Source: Cellvibrionales bacterium
Lineage (GTDB): Bacteria; Pseudomonadota; Gammaproteobacteria; Pseudomonadales; JAHEIH01
Assembly (NCBI GenBank): GCA_024639455.1
Contig: JAHEIH010000027.1
Location: forward strand, 1 to 64,000
Reading direction: 5' to 3'
DNA: 64,000 bases
Shown here: positions 17,596 to 26,090 of the stretch, in pieces
Layout of the letters: the number at the start of each line of letters is the position of its first letter
Numbering within the stretch: position 1 is the first letter of the stretch
Translations under genes and position numbers: made by a program
The notes under the pieces: model-generated
What the model saw: only the letters and a program-made list of their open reading frames with translations
The model's database searches: none
What the model was told of the DNA's origin: nothing

Positions 17596-18399
17596 ATGAC
17601 GCTGACGTTTTTTTTAGCTCTTTGGAAAGACTACACCCAACTTGCGCCACAAGCTGAAGTCATCCACCGAATGTTTTCTGAGCAGAACGACAGGGTTGTT
17701 AATGACCACGTGGCCTTTCGTACCTTTGCCAACTCCCCTCTCAGCCTAGATAAACTTGAGCCAGTGCTGCTCGCGATGGATTACCAGGTACAAGAACAGT
17801 ACCGGTTCGGGGCAAAAAAACTCCGTGCGCGCAGTTATATTCACAGCAACCCCGACATACCAAAGATCTTTTTATCTGAATTGCTAACGCATGAACTTAG
17901 CAATAATTCCCAGTCTATTTTGGCTAAATACACCCAACAAATTGAAGCGCCTCACTTATCACCAGAGATTTTCTGGTCTGGTCGGCACTGGAGTATGCCC
18001 ACCTGGCAGGACTACAATGATTTGCTGCAAGAAAGCGAGTACGCCGCGTGGTTATGCGCTATTGGTCTTCGTGCTAACCATTTCACCATCAGTATCAACC
18101 ATCTTAACAAGCAGCACGACGTCCAAAGTGTACTCGCTGAAGTTAAAACGGCAGGCTTTGTGGTTAATACCACGGGTGGAGAAATTAAAGGCTCACCCAA
18201 TGTCTACTTGGAACAGGCCTCGACGATGGCGGACAAACAGGTGTTCACCTTTGGTGACGGCAGCGAACACGAGATTCCTACCTGCTTTTACGAATTCGCG
18301 CTGCGCTATCGCCAGAGCAACGGTCAGTATTTTCAGGGTTTCGTTGAGGGCAATGCCGACAAGATTTTCGATTCCACCAACGTTGCGGTAGGTATGTAA
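17596..18399 (+). CDS. DUF1338 family protein (2-oxoadipate dioxygenase/decarboxylase-like)
   Basis: The 267-residue protein belongs to DUF1338 (PF07063), whose studied members such as HglS are Fe(II)-dependent 2-oxoadipate dioxygenase/decarboxylases in lysine catabolism. Likely metal ligands are H38 in NDHVAFR, H162 in RANHFTISIN and E233 in CFYEFALRY, the His-His-Glu set of the family. It is shorter than HglS-type proteins (about 440-460 residues). GAGG lies eight bases before the ATG. It sits directly behind astA, as DUF1338 genes often do in marine gammaproteobacteria. A function on a 2-oxo acid linked to arginine or glutamate breakdown is a guess. Confidence 0.85.
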   Translation: MTLTFFLALWKDYTQLAPQAEVIHRMFSEQNDRVVNDHVAFRTFANSPLSLDKLEPVLLAMDYQVQEQYRFGAKKLRARSYIHSNPDIPKIFLSELLTHELSNNSQSILAKYTQQIEAPHLSPEIFWSGRHWSMPTWQDYNDLLQESEYAAWLCAIGLRANHFTISINHLNKQHDVQSVLAEVKTAGFVVNTTGGEIKGSPNVYLEQASTMADKQVFTFGDGSEHEIPTCFYEFALRYRQSNGQYFQGFVEGNADKIFDSTNVAVGM

Positions 18400-18489
18400 A
18401 ACCTGCATTTCTGTGGCATTTCTTTCGCGTTAGCCAGAGTCGTTATTTAATCCTTTGTATCTTTTCTTTAAATACGTGAGATAAATTAT

Positions 18490-18699
18490 CTAAGAATGAA
18501 AATGGACGAGATTCATGGCAACGTTTGAGTGCAAAAAGCCAGACAAGGCCTGTCTTACGTCATCGTGTAAAGAAAACTGTTCTCTTCGTGCATACCCACT
18601 GTGCTTGTAGCCGTCATCTATAAGCAAGCAATTCTCAGTGGTAAAAACGTCTATAATTTGTCCGTCAGCGCCTTGGTAAGTCGCCAGCAAACGTTTCAT
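18490..18699 (-). CDS. Small hypothetical protein, 69 residues
   Basis: The ORF starts MKRLLATYQGADGQIIDVFT and has a good ribosome-binding site (GAGG eight bases before the ATG), which is why it is kept. It has no signal peptide, membrane segment or recognised domain. The sequence is moderately acidic and basic mixed, with one cysteine. It is convergent with the DUF1338 gene. Function unknown. Confidence 0.5.
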   Translation of the reverse strand: MKRLLATYQGADGQIIDVFTTENCLLIDDGYKHSGYARREQFSLHDDVRQALSGFLHSNVAMNLVHFHS

Positions 18700-18787
18700 A
18701 AGGCTATCCTCATTTACTATAAATAGTAGACCTATTAAGCTAATTTACATTCAGTTATACGCATTTAAGAGATGTTCGGCTCACGAC

Positions 18788-18862
18788 ATGTGTGGATGCT
18801 TCAACCTAGAACAAACCGCCGAGGTAGATGCCATTTTTAACACTATGCGTTGGTACAGGTGA
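18788..18862 (+). pseudogene. N-terminal relic of an SRAP (HMCES/YedK) protein
   Basis: A 24-codon frame begins MCGCFNLEQTAEVDAIF and stops at 18862. SRAP proteins, which form a DNA-protein crosslink at abasic sites through Cys2, start with Met-Cys-Gly-x-Phe/Leu, so this looks like the first part of such a gene with the rest lost. The short length makes the match tentative. What follows is the leader of the CPBP protease gene. Confidence 0.4.
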
Positions 18863-18912
18863 CATCTAAAAAAATAAGGCCATACTTAATTGACCACGTC
18901 ACGGAGGACGCC

Positions 18913-19641
18913 ATGTTACAAACGACGATGAACCGCTCAATTACCCTAGGCAAACACACCCCGTTTTGGATCGTTTGCCTTGCCGCCATCCTCTTAGTCA
19001 ATGTGCCGCAAGGCGCCTTGGAAGCCAAAAAGTTTCTACTTGGCACCGATCCCGAAAACCTCACGGCCCTCGATTATTGGGCATCAATATCTGCCTACAC
19101 GTCGGGGCCGTTCATGGTGGTTATCATGATCATGCAACAGCGCCGACTACGCATGATGCCGTTACTGAACGATCTTGGATTGACCCACGCCTCATACCGT
19201 CATGTAGGGTTAGGACTGCTACTGGGTATTTTAATGGGGGTGGCCACCATCGTTGTCAGCTCAATGCTTGAGCTACCGTCAAGCGCATCAACCGCCTCGA
19301 TTATTGAATATCATCAAGGCGTGCTAGGCGTTGTTAGTTTGCTCTATATCATTATCTTAAGTACGCCAGTGTTAGAAGAAATACTTTTCCGCGGCTGGCT
19401 GTTTAAACGCGCCATGGATACATGGCTTGGCAGCTATGGCGCGGCATTGTTATCGTCACTGCTGTTTATGTTTATACACGTTGGTCCAGGCGTACAGCCC
19501 ATCCACCTATTCGTGATATTTTCTCTCGCTATGACATTAGCTTGGTTGAGATTTCGCTTTGTTTCTCTATGGCCTGCTATCGCCATGCACGCCGCTTATA
19601 ATGCCTGCCAAATCACACTGGCGTTACTATTGCTACATTAA
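18913..19641 (+). CDS. CPBP-family intramembrane metalloprotease
   Basis: The 242-residue membrane protein has about six hydrophobic helices. CPBP (Abi, PF02517) motifs are present: E155-E156-x3-R160 in LEEILFRGWLF, H189 in FIHVGPG and H226/N230 in MHAAYN. These are the glutamate and histidine residues of Rce1-type intramembrane proteases. The ATG at 18913 with GGAGG five bases upstream is chosen over an earlier GTG-type reading at 18850. It is an orphan between the ast genes and the polyol operon. Possible roles include peptide maturation or self-immunity; nothing next to it indicates a substrate. Confidence 0.85.
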   Translation: MLQTTMNRSITLGKHTPFWIVCLAAILLVNVPQGALEAKKFLLGTDPENLTALDYWASISAYTSGPFMVVIMIMQQRRLRMMPLLNDLGLTHASYRHVGLGLLLGILMGVATIVVSSMLELPSSASTASIIEYHQGVLGVVSLLYIIILSTPVLEEILFRGWLFKRAMDTWLGSYGAALLSSLLFMFIHVGPGVQPIHLFVIFSLAMTLAWLRFRFVSLWPAIAMHAAYNACQITLALLLLH

Positions 19642-19684
19642 GCCACTTAACCTAACAAAACCGCGTGGGCATTAATGGTGAGGT

Positions 19685-19703
19685 ATGACATGCTGAATGT
19701 CAT
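19685..19703 (+). promoter_or_regulatory. Inverted repeat upstream of the polyol operon
   Basis: ATGACAT (19685-19691) and ATGTCAT (19697-19703) form perfect seven-base arms around GCTGA, 31 bases before the first permease start. It is a candidate operator for the operon; no regulator gene is adjacent. Confidence 0.4.
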
Positions 19704-19733
19704 CAATATTTCAGCGACGTTACAGGATACTCT

Positions 19734-20612
19734 ATGCACACCAGGCATCACAGCAACCGCTGGCTACCGCGATTACTCCTGAGCCCCGCTGTCATAAGCC
19801 TCTTCATTTGGATGGTAGTGCCTCTAGCACTGACCTTATATTTTTCGTCGATTTACTACAACTTGATGCAACCCGACGAATCCGGCTTTGCCGGCTGGAT
19901 GAATTACGAATTTTTTGTGACCAATCCATCGTTCTTTGACGCCGTCATCAATACATTAGTGCTTCTCGCTAGCACCGTCATCATCACCGTGGGTTTGGGT
20001 TTGGCCATCGCGTTACTAATAAATGAGGCCTTCCCTGGCCGTGGTCTCGTGCGCTTATTGCTGATATCGCCTTTCTTTGTTATGCCCACCGTTAACGCAC
20101 TTCTGTGGAAGCATATGATGATGAATCCCATATATGGGGTGCTCGCCCAGCTGTGGACATTCTTTGGCCTCACACCTATTAACTGGCTTCAGGACCTGCC
20201 GCTTTTCTCCATCATTATTATGGTGAGCTGGCAGTGGCTCCCCTTTGCCTGCCTGATTCTTATGACATCGCTACAGTCGATGGACCACGAGCAACTGGAA
20301 GCGGCCGAGATGGATGGTGCCAACGCCTTGCAAAAACTCCGTTACATGTACCTGCCGCATTTAGCGCGTCCTATTTCAGTCATTATCATGATAGAGGTCA
20401 TTTTCTTACTGTCGATCTTTGCCGAGATTTTCACCACCACCGGGGGTGGCCCTGGCACCGATTCGACCAACCTCGCCTTCCTCATTTTTACCGAAGCGTT
20501 GCTTAACTTCGATGTCGGTGTCGCCTCGGCAGGGGCCGTGTTTGCCATTATTCTCGCCAATATCGTGGCCATTTTCTTGGTGCGATTGATCGGTAAAAAC
20601 TTGGAGAAGTAA
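19734..20612 (+). CDS. ABC sugar/polyol transporter permease (MalF-like)
   Basis: The 292-residue inner-membrane permease has six predicted helices and the EAA loop (EAAEMDGANALQKLRYMYLP, about residues 185-205) that contacts the ATPase. It is the MalF/SmoF-type partner of the next gene, two bases downstream. AGGA stands shortly before the ATG. It opens the operon permease-permease-ATPase-SDR-arabinitol dehydrogenase. In related mtl/smo operons the substrate-binding protein gene precedes this one; here only a 92-base non-coding gap and the CPBP gene do. A polyol such as D-arabinitol or ribitol is the probable cargo, judged from the dehydrogenases. Confidence 0.9.
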   Translation: MHTRHHSNRWLPRLLLSPAVISLFIWMVVPLALTLYFSSIYYNLMQPDESGFAGWMNYEFFVTNPSFFDAVINTLVLLASTVIITVGLGLAIALLINEAFPGRGLVRLLLISPFFVMPTVNALLWKHMMMNPIYGVLAQLWTFFGLTPINWLQDLPLFSIIIMVSWQWLPFACLILMTSLQSMDHEQLEAAEMDGANALQKLRYMYLPHLARPISVIIMIEVIFLLSIFAEIFTTTGGGPGTDSTNLAFLIFTEALLNFDVGVASAGAVFAIILANIVAIFLVRLIGKNLEK

Positions 20613-20614
20613 TC

Positions 20615-21448
20615 ATGGGCGCACGCAAAAAAAACCTCTCGCTTAGCCTAATAGTGCGCACACTGACCGCATGGACTGTTGCCTTACTACTGCTGTTCCC
20701 GCTGATTTTCATGCTGATCACGGCGTTCAAAACCGAACTGCAAGCGATCGCCGTACCCAGTGTCTGGGCCTTTGAACCCACGCTGGAAAACTTTGCCGCG
20801 GTTAACGAACGCAGTGACTACGCTACCTTCGCCTGGAATTCAGTCGTGACGAGTGTTCTTTCCACACTTATCGGCATGGCCATCGCCGCGCCAGCTGCCT
20901 ACAGCATGGCCTTTTCGCCCACACCGCGTACCAATGGCCTGCTGCTATGGATGTTGTCTACAAAATTCATGCCCGCGGTAGGCGCCTTGCTCCCCATTTA
21001 TGTGATATTTCAGCAACTTGGCATGCTCGACACCACCGCGGCGTTGACCATCATCTTTACCCTAATGAACCTGCCAATAATGGTGTGGATGCTTTTCACC
21101 TACTTTAAAGATATTCCCCACGAAATTTTAGAAGCCGCCCGCATGGATGGCGCCAGTGTGTGGGATGAATTTCGCTTTGTCCTGCTGCCTCTTGGGATGG
21201 GTGGACTAGCTTCGACAGGCTTGCTGTGTTTGGTGCTGGCTTGGAATGAAGCGTTCTGGGCACTCAATCTCACCGCCGCCGACGCCGGTACGTTAGCGAC
21301 AATGATTGTGTCGTACTCCAGCCCAGAGGGGCTGTTCTGGGCCAAGCTATCGGCTGCGTCCTTGATGGCCATCGCCCCGATCGTTGTTATTGGCTGGTTC
21401 TCGCAAAAACAATTGGTGCAAGGGTTGACCTTCGGCGCCGTGAAATAA
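20615..21448 (+). CDS. ABC sugar/polyol transporter permease (MalG-like)
   Basis: The 277-residue inner-membrane permease has six helices and an EAA loop (EAARMDGASVWDEFRFVLLP, about residues 171-190). It is of the MalG/SmoG/MtlG class and completes the translocation pore with the preceding permease. The start is two bases after the previous stop, so translation is coupled. The fragment FFAMLSTKFMPAVGALLP-like segment at about 110-128 (here LWMLSTKFMPAVGALLP) is typical of polyol permeases. Specificity is inferred from the operon. Confidence 0.9.
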   Translation: MGARKKNLSLSLIVRTLTAWTVALLLLFPLIFMLITAFKTELQAIAVPSVWAFEPTLENFAAVNERSDYATFAWNSVVTSVLSTLIGMAIAAPAAYSMAFSPTPRTNGLLLWMLSTKFMPAVGALLPIYVIFQQLGMLDTTAALTIIFTLMNLPIMVWMLFTYFKDIPHEILEAARMDGASVWDEFRFVLLPLGMGGLASTGLLCLVLAWNEAFWALNLTAADAGTLATMIVSYSSPEGLFWAKLSAASLMAIAPIVVIGWFSQKQLVQGLTFGAVK

Positions 21449-21462
21449 GGTTTAGGAGTAGC

Positions 21463-22479
21463 ATGTCTTACTTACAGTTAAACGGCGTTGAGAAATACTA
21501 CGGCGACTTCCACGCAATTAAGGGTATCGACCTGAGCATTAACAAGGGTGAGTTTATCGTCTTCGTTGGTCCCTCTGGCTGTGGCAAGTCAACCCTGCTG
21601 CGCATGATTGCGGGGCTTGAAGATATTGATGCTGGCGAGTTGGTTCTTGAAGGCAAAACGATCACCGATACCGCTCCTTCCAAACGCGACTTGGCGATGG
21701 TGTTTCAATCCTACGCGCTGTACCCGCATATGACGGTGGAAGAAAACATGTCCTTCGCGCTGCGTATTCAAAAGCAAGATCCCAGCATCATTGCCGAAAA
21801 AGTGCAGCGTGCCGCCGCCAAACTAAACCTTACCGAACACCTTTTGCGCACCCCCAAAGAGCTATCCGGCGGGCAACGCCAACGGGTAGCCATCGGTCGC
21901 GCCATTGTGCGCTCACCCAAGGTGTTCTTGTTTGACGAACCCCTGTCAAACCTTGACGCTGCGCTGCGTGGACAAACCCGAGTCGAAATCGCCCACTTGC
22001 ACCGCGAACTCGACGCCACCAGTATCTATGTCACTCACGACCAAGTGGAAGCGATGACACTGGCAGATCGTGTGGTGGTGTTACAAGCGGGCGTGATCGA
22101 ACAGGTAGGCACCCCGATGGAACTATACGACACCCCCGCCAACAAATTTGTGGCACAGTTTATTGGTATGCCACAGATGAACATCCTACCTTTTGACGGC
22201 GCCATGGAAGCTCCCGCAGACGCTGCCGAAATCGGTATTCGCCCTGAGCATCTGTCGATCACTGACGCGCAGACCAGCGCCTGGCGAGGCGAGGTTGAAA
22301 TGGTCGAATCCCTGGGTAATGAGACGCTGATCCACATCAATCTCGACAATGCCACGCTATCGCGTATTATCGTGCGCCAATACCAACGTACCGACGCTAA
22401 ACCCGGTGCCGTCGTGGGTGTGAATTTACATACCGGCAAAGCGCATTTCTTCAGTGAACAGGGCCACGCACTGCGCTAG
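21463..22479 (+). CDS. ABC transporter ATPase (MalK/UgpC/MtlK-like)
   Basis: The 338-residue ATPase has Walker A GPSGCGKST (36-44), signature LSGGQRQRVAIGRA, Walker B VFLFDEPLSNLDA and the switch histidine in YVTHDQVEAM. A C-terminal regulatory OB-type domain (TOBE, from about residue 235) contains GIRPEH. This is the CUT1-type energy subunit for the two permeases before it. It starts 14 bases after the second permease. Such subunits can serve more than one importer, which may matter because no binding protein is encoded here. Confidence 0.95.
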   Translation: MSYLQLNGVEKYYGDFHAIKGIDLSINKGEFIVFVGPSGCGKSTLLRMIAGLEDIDAGELVLEGKTITDTAPSKRDLAMVFQSYALYPHMTVEENMSFALRIQKQDPSIIAEKVQRAAAKLNLTEHLLRTPKELSGGQRQRVAIGRAIVRSPKVFLFDEPLSNLDAALRGQTRVEIAHLHRELDATSIYVTHDQVEAMTLADRVVVLQAGVIEQVGTPMELYDTPANKFVAQFIGMPQMNILPFDGAMEAPADAAEIGIRPEHLSITDAQTSAWRGEVEMVESLGNETLIHINLDNATLSRIIVRQYQRTDAKPGAVVGVNLHTGKAHFFSEQGHALR

Positions 22480-22516
22480 GTAGCCATGCGTCAATAAGCA
22501 CAAGGATATCGCCGCC

Positions 22517-23251
22517 ATGCAACATAACCAGTCGCTAGCTAATCGCGTTGCCGCGATCACTGGCGCCGCCTCGGGTATCGGCCTCGCCTCGGCTCAAGCC
22601 ATGCATGAAGCGGGCGCCGAGGTGATATTGATCGACAAAAACACCACGGCACTAGCGGCGCTCCGCGAACAGTGGGGCGAGCGCTGCCACACGCTTTGCC
22701 TTGATCTACTAAACGCCGATGATTGCCAGGCCTTACTCCCCACATTGCTTGCCCTGACCGGTCGGTTAGATATTTTTCACGCCAATGCTGGGCTCTATGT
22801 CGGCGGCGACTTGGTTGATGCTAGCCACGAAGCCATCGACCGTATGATGCAGCTAAACGTCAATGTAGTGATGAAAAACGTGCGCGATGTCGTCGAACAC
22901 ATGCAACACCATAGTGGCGGCGACGTCATCGTCACCAGCTCGTTGGCCGCCCACTACCCCACCCCGTGGGAGCCCGTCTACGCGGCCTCAAAATGGGCCA
23001 TTGATTGCTTCGTACAAACCACTCGTCGGCAGGTGTTTAAACACAACATTCGGGTTGGGTCGATTTCCCCCGGCCCAGTAGACACTGGCTTGCTGGCCGA
23101 CTGGCCAGCGGAAAAACTAGCGGAGGCCAAAGCGAACGGCACCCTGCTCGACACTCAAGAGGTGGCCAATGTCGTTATCTTTATGCTCACCCGCCCACGC
23201 GGCATGACCATCCGCGACGTCGTGATGATGCCAACACATTTTGATCTTTGA
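22517..23251 (+). CDS. SDR-family polyol dehydrogenase (ribitol 2-dehydrogenase-like)
   Basis: The 244-residue short-chain dehydrogenase has the cofactor motif TGAASGIG at about residue 15, the HANAG motif, catalytic serine in VTSSLA, and Y-x3-K in YAASK. The stretches TTRRQVFKHNIRVG and MTIRDVVMMP near the C-terminus are typical of ribitol/xylitol 2-dehydrogenase-like SDRs. It is predicted to oxidise a polyol to a ketose with NAD+ in the cytoplasm. It lies between the transporter ATPase and the arabinitol dehydrogenase gene, so two polyol dehydrogenases may serve different alcohols carried by the same importer. The exact substrate is uncertain. Confidence 0.85.
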   Translation: MQHNQSLANRVAAITGAASGIGLASAQAMHEAGAEVILIDKNTTALAALREQWGERCHTLCLDLLNADDCQALLPTLLALTGRLDIFHANAGLYVGGDLVDASHEAIDRMMQLNVNVVMKNVRDVVEHMQHHSGGDVIVTSSLAAHYPTPWEPVYAASKWAIDCFVQTTRRQVFKHNIRVGSISPGPVDTGLLADWPAEKLAEAKANGTLLDTQEVANVVIFMLTRPRGMTIRDVVMMPTHFDL

Positions 23252-23265
23252 TTCAAAGGACCACC

Positions 23266-24660
23266 ATGACAACACCTTCACACTGGATTTTGCACCTCGG
23301 CCTTGGCTCCTTCCACCGTGCCCACCAAGCCCTTTACTTACAGTGGTTACACGATCGCGGCGATACCGCATGGGCATTGGCTGGCGGCAACATTCGCCCC
23401 GATATGGCTGAACTGATTCACGCCCTGCAATCACAACATGGCGAATACACCCTAGAAACCGTCACGCCCCAAGGTGAACGCGAATATAAGGCCATTGCAT
23501 CGATCAAGAACGTCATTAGTTGGGACGCCCAACACAGTGGTTTGTGCCGCGTAGCCGCCGACCCTGCGACCAAGATCATCTCATTTACCGTGACCGAGGC
23601 GGGCTACTACTTAGATACCCAAGACCGACTGGATTTAAGCTACTCCGACCTCGCCAGCGATGTCGCGGGCAACACCTGTTGCACCATTTATGGGACCCTA
23701 CAAAAACTGCTAGAAGCCCGCCGTGCTAACAACGCCGGCCCAGTCACCCTGCTGAACTGCGACAACCTGCGCGCCAATGGCGACCGTTTTAACGAGGGTT
23801 TCAAACAGTTTTTAGCCCTCTGTGGCAATGCCGATCTATTGCATTGGGTCATCGCCAATACCAGCACACCCAACTCCATGGTTGACCGCATCACTCCGCG
23901 CCCACCCGCCGAGGTCGCGGAGCGCGTGAAAGCCGCAACCGGTGTCGACGATAAGGCGGCGTTGATGTCTGAGTCGTTTATCCAATGGGTGATTGAAGAC
24001 CACTTCGTGGCAGGCCGACCAAACTGGCAGGACGTGGGGGCGGAGCTAGTGAACGATGTCATGCCCTACGAAGAGGCCAAAATTCGCATTCTCAACGCCA
24101 CCCACAGCTGCATTGCATGGGCAGGTACACTGGCCGGTTATCGCTATATCCACGAAGGCACTCTCGATCCGGAGATCCGCCAGTTTGGTTTTGACTACGT
24201 CACCGACGATGTCATCCCCGTAATCAGCCCTTGTCCACTGGATCTAGAACAGTATCGTGATGTGGTACTAGAGCGCTTCGGTAACGACAACGTACTCGAC
24301 ACCAACGGTCGCGTCGCAATGGATGGCTTTTCCAAGCTGCCAGGATTCATCGTACCGACCATCCGCGACAATCTCGCGCGCGGCCAATCGTTTGAAGCAG
24401 CCGCCATGCTTCCGGCCTTTTTCTTGGCCTTTTTGATCGTGCAGCAGCGCGGTGAGATTCCCTACCCCTACGAAGACCAAATCATGCCCGCCGATAGCGC
24501 GCAGCGCATTGTCAGCGCCGCTGACCCAGTGGCGGCGTTCTGCGCAGAGCGATTGTTATTTAATGATTTGGCCGGTAACGTCTCTATAACTGACAGTATT
24601 CGCAAAGCCTTCGCTAAGGTACAAACCTTTCAAAAGGCACGCAGTTTTTTTACGCTTTAA
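23266..24660 (+). CDS. dalD: D-arabinitol 4-dehydrogenase (mannitol dehydrogenase family)
   Basis: The 464-residue polyol-specific long-chain dehydrogenase has the N-terminal motif LHLGLGSFHRAHQA, the segment LLNCDNLRANG, and the catalytic lysine motif YEEAKIRILNATHS. Compared with remembered DalD sequences, long stretches agree (FTVTEAGYYL, MVDRITPRP, IHEGTL, DDVIP), so D-arabinitol to D-xylulose is the best guess; mannitol or sorbitol oxidation is the alternative. AAGGA lies five bases before ATG 23266. No xylulokinase is in this operon; an FGGY kinase occurs about 29 kb away but with other partners. A weak terminator follows. Confidence 0.9.
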   Translation: MTTPSHWILHLGLGSFHRAHQALYLQWLHDRGDTAWALAGGNIRPDMAELIHALQSQHGEYTLETVTPQGEREYKAIASIKNVISWDAQHSGLCRVAADPATKIISFTVTEAGYYLDTQDRLDLSYSDLASDVAGNTCCTIYGTLQKLLEARRANNAGPVTLLNCDNLRANGDRFNEGFKQFLALCGNADLLHWVIANTSTPNSMVDRITPRPPAEVAERVKAATGVDDKAALMSESFIQWVIEDHFVAGRPNWQDVGAELVNDVMPYEEAKIRILNATHSCIAWAGTLAGYRYIHEGTLDPEIRQFGFDYVTDDVIPVISPCPLDLEQYRDVVLERFGNDNVLDTNGRVAMDGFSKLPGFIVPTIRDNLARGQSFEAAAMLPAFFLAFLIVQQRGEIPYPYEDQIMPADSAQRIVSAADPVAAFCAERLLFNDLAGNVSITDSIRKAFAKVQTFQKARSFFTL

Positions 24661-24668
24661 TCATTATT

Positions 24669-24703
24669 AAAAAGTATAAGGAAATTACTTCTTATGCTTT
24701 TTA
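24669..24703 (+). terminator. Intrinsic terminator after the polyol operon
   Basis: AAAAAGTATAAG (24669-24680) pairs with CTTATGCTTTTT (24691-24702) with one G-T pair and a ten-base loop. The stem ends in T residues. It starts 8 bases after the dalD stop. Confidence 0.6.
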
Positions 24704-24756
24704 ATACATCATTTATTCTGTTAAGTTATTGGCATCATTAATAAAAGGCAATGGAA

Positions 24757-26028
24757 ATGAAATTAGAATCTATAGCACTTCACGAAGGTTACACATCCGA
24801 GGCCACCACCAAATCGGCAGCGGTTCCCATTTATCAAACAACGTCATTTACCTTTGATGATACCCAGCACGGCGCCGATCTTTTTAACCTCGCCGTACCC
24901 GGTAATATTTACACACGTATCATGAATCCAACCACCGACGTACTAGAAAAACGCGTCGCGGCTATGGAGGGTGGCATTGGCGCCTTAGCGCTGGCGTCTG
25001 GTATGGCAGCCATCACCTACGCTATTCAGTGTTTAACTGAGGTGGGTGATAACATCGTTAGTACCAGCCAGCTCTACGGGGGAACGTATAATTTATTTGC
25101 GCACTCACTGCCACGACAGGGCATCGATGTGCGCATGGTGTCACATGACGATTTCGAAGGGTTCGAGAACGCTATCGATAGCAAGACTAAAGCGGTGTTT
25201 TGTGAATCCATCGGTAATCCAGCGGGTAATGTGGTTCACTTGAAGAAACTGGCGGAAATCGCCCATAAACACGGTGTACCACTGATCGTAGATAACACGG
25301 TGGCTACTCCCTATTTATGCCGCCCATTTGAGCTTGGCGCTGATATCGTCGTGCACTCATTGACAAAGTACATTGGTGGACACGGCACCTCGATAGGTGG
25401 AATTATCGTCGATTCAGGTAAGTTCGATTGGACAGCGGATAAATCGCGCTTTGCGATTTTGAATGAACCCGACCCTTCATACCATGGCGTTGTGTACACG
25501 GAAGCCTTGGGACCAGCGGCTTTCATTGGACGTTGTCGCGTTGTCCCACTGCGCAACACTGGTGCTGCGATCTCACCTATGAATGCCTTCCAAATCCTAC
25601 AAGGTCTTGAGACGCTGGGCTTACGAATGGATCGCCATTGTGAAAATGCAGAAAAACTGGCTGCTTATCTTGAGGCACACCCCAAAGTGTCTTGGGTAAA
25701 TTATGCAGCGCTGCCAACGAGCGAATACTACGACACATGCCAAGAAATCACCGGCGGCAAAGCGTCCGGTATTTTGAGCTTTGGCGTCAAAGGCGGTATC
25801 AAGGCTTGCGCCACCTTCATTGATTCGCTGCAAATGATTTTGCGGTTGGTCAATATTGGGGATGCGAAGTCGCTGGCCTGCCACCCGGCATCAACCACAC
25901 ACCGCCAATTAAATGCCGAAGAACTCGCCAAAGCGGGTGTATCCGAAGACTTAGTACGCATTTCGGTCGGTATCGAACATATCGATGACATTATTACCGA
26001 TATAGAACAAGCCTTGGCAAAGGTGTAA
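24757..26028 (+). CDS. metY: O-acetylhomoserine aminocarboxypropyltransferase / cysteine synthase
   Basis: The 423-residue PLP enzyme of the Cys/Met metabolism family makes homocysteine from O-acetylhomoserine and sulfide. Motifs are the substrate loop QLYGGTYNLF, the aspartate in VDNTVATPYLCRP, and the PLP lysine in SLTKYIGGHGTSIGG (about residue 207). The length is near the family norm, and the long C-terminal insert region AALGPAAFIGRCRVVPLRNTG-like (here EALGPAAFIGRCRVVPLR) marks MetY rather than MetB. ATG 24757 has AAAGG eight bases upstream; ATG 24751 would be only two bases away. It is a single gene with its own terminator. No SAM riboswitch was recognised in the short leader. Confidence 0.93.
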   Translation: MKLESIALHEGYTSEATTKSAAVPIYQTTSFTFDDTQHGADLFNLAVPGNIYTRIMNPTTDVLEKRVAAMEGGIGALALASGMAAITYAIQCLTEVGDNIVSTSQLYGGTYNLFAHSLPRQGIDVRMVSHDDFEGFENAIDSKTKAVFCESIGNPAGNVVHLKKLAEIAHKHGVPLIVDNTVATPYLCRPFELGADIVVHSLTKYIGGHGTSIGGIIVDSGKFDWTADKSRFAILNEPDPSYHGVVYTEALGPAAFIGRCRVVPLRNTGAAISPMNAFQILQGLETLGLRMDRHCENAEKLAAYLEAHPKVSWVNYAALPTSEYYDTCQEITGGKASGILSFGVKGGIKACATFIDSLQMILRLVNIGDAKSLACHPASTTHRQLNAEELAKAGVSEDLVRISVGIEHIDDIITDIEQALAKV

Positions 26029-26044
26029 ACATTCAGTCTTTTTT

Positions 26045-26071
26045 AAAAGCGAGCTTAAAGCTCGCTTTTTT
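26045..26071 (+). terminator. Intrinsic terminator after metY
   Basis: AAAAGCGAGC pairs with GCTCGCTTTT around TTAAA, followed by further T residues. It lies between metY and the convergent GH32 gene; the A-run on the other side may let it act on both strands. Confidence 0.9.
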
Positions 26072-26090
26072 GTCTAACCAAATAGCGCTT

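Noticed and set aside
24660-24757. Possible SAM riboswitch before metY
   Set aside because: The gap is too short and already filled by the terminator; no riboswitch core could be seen.
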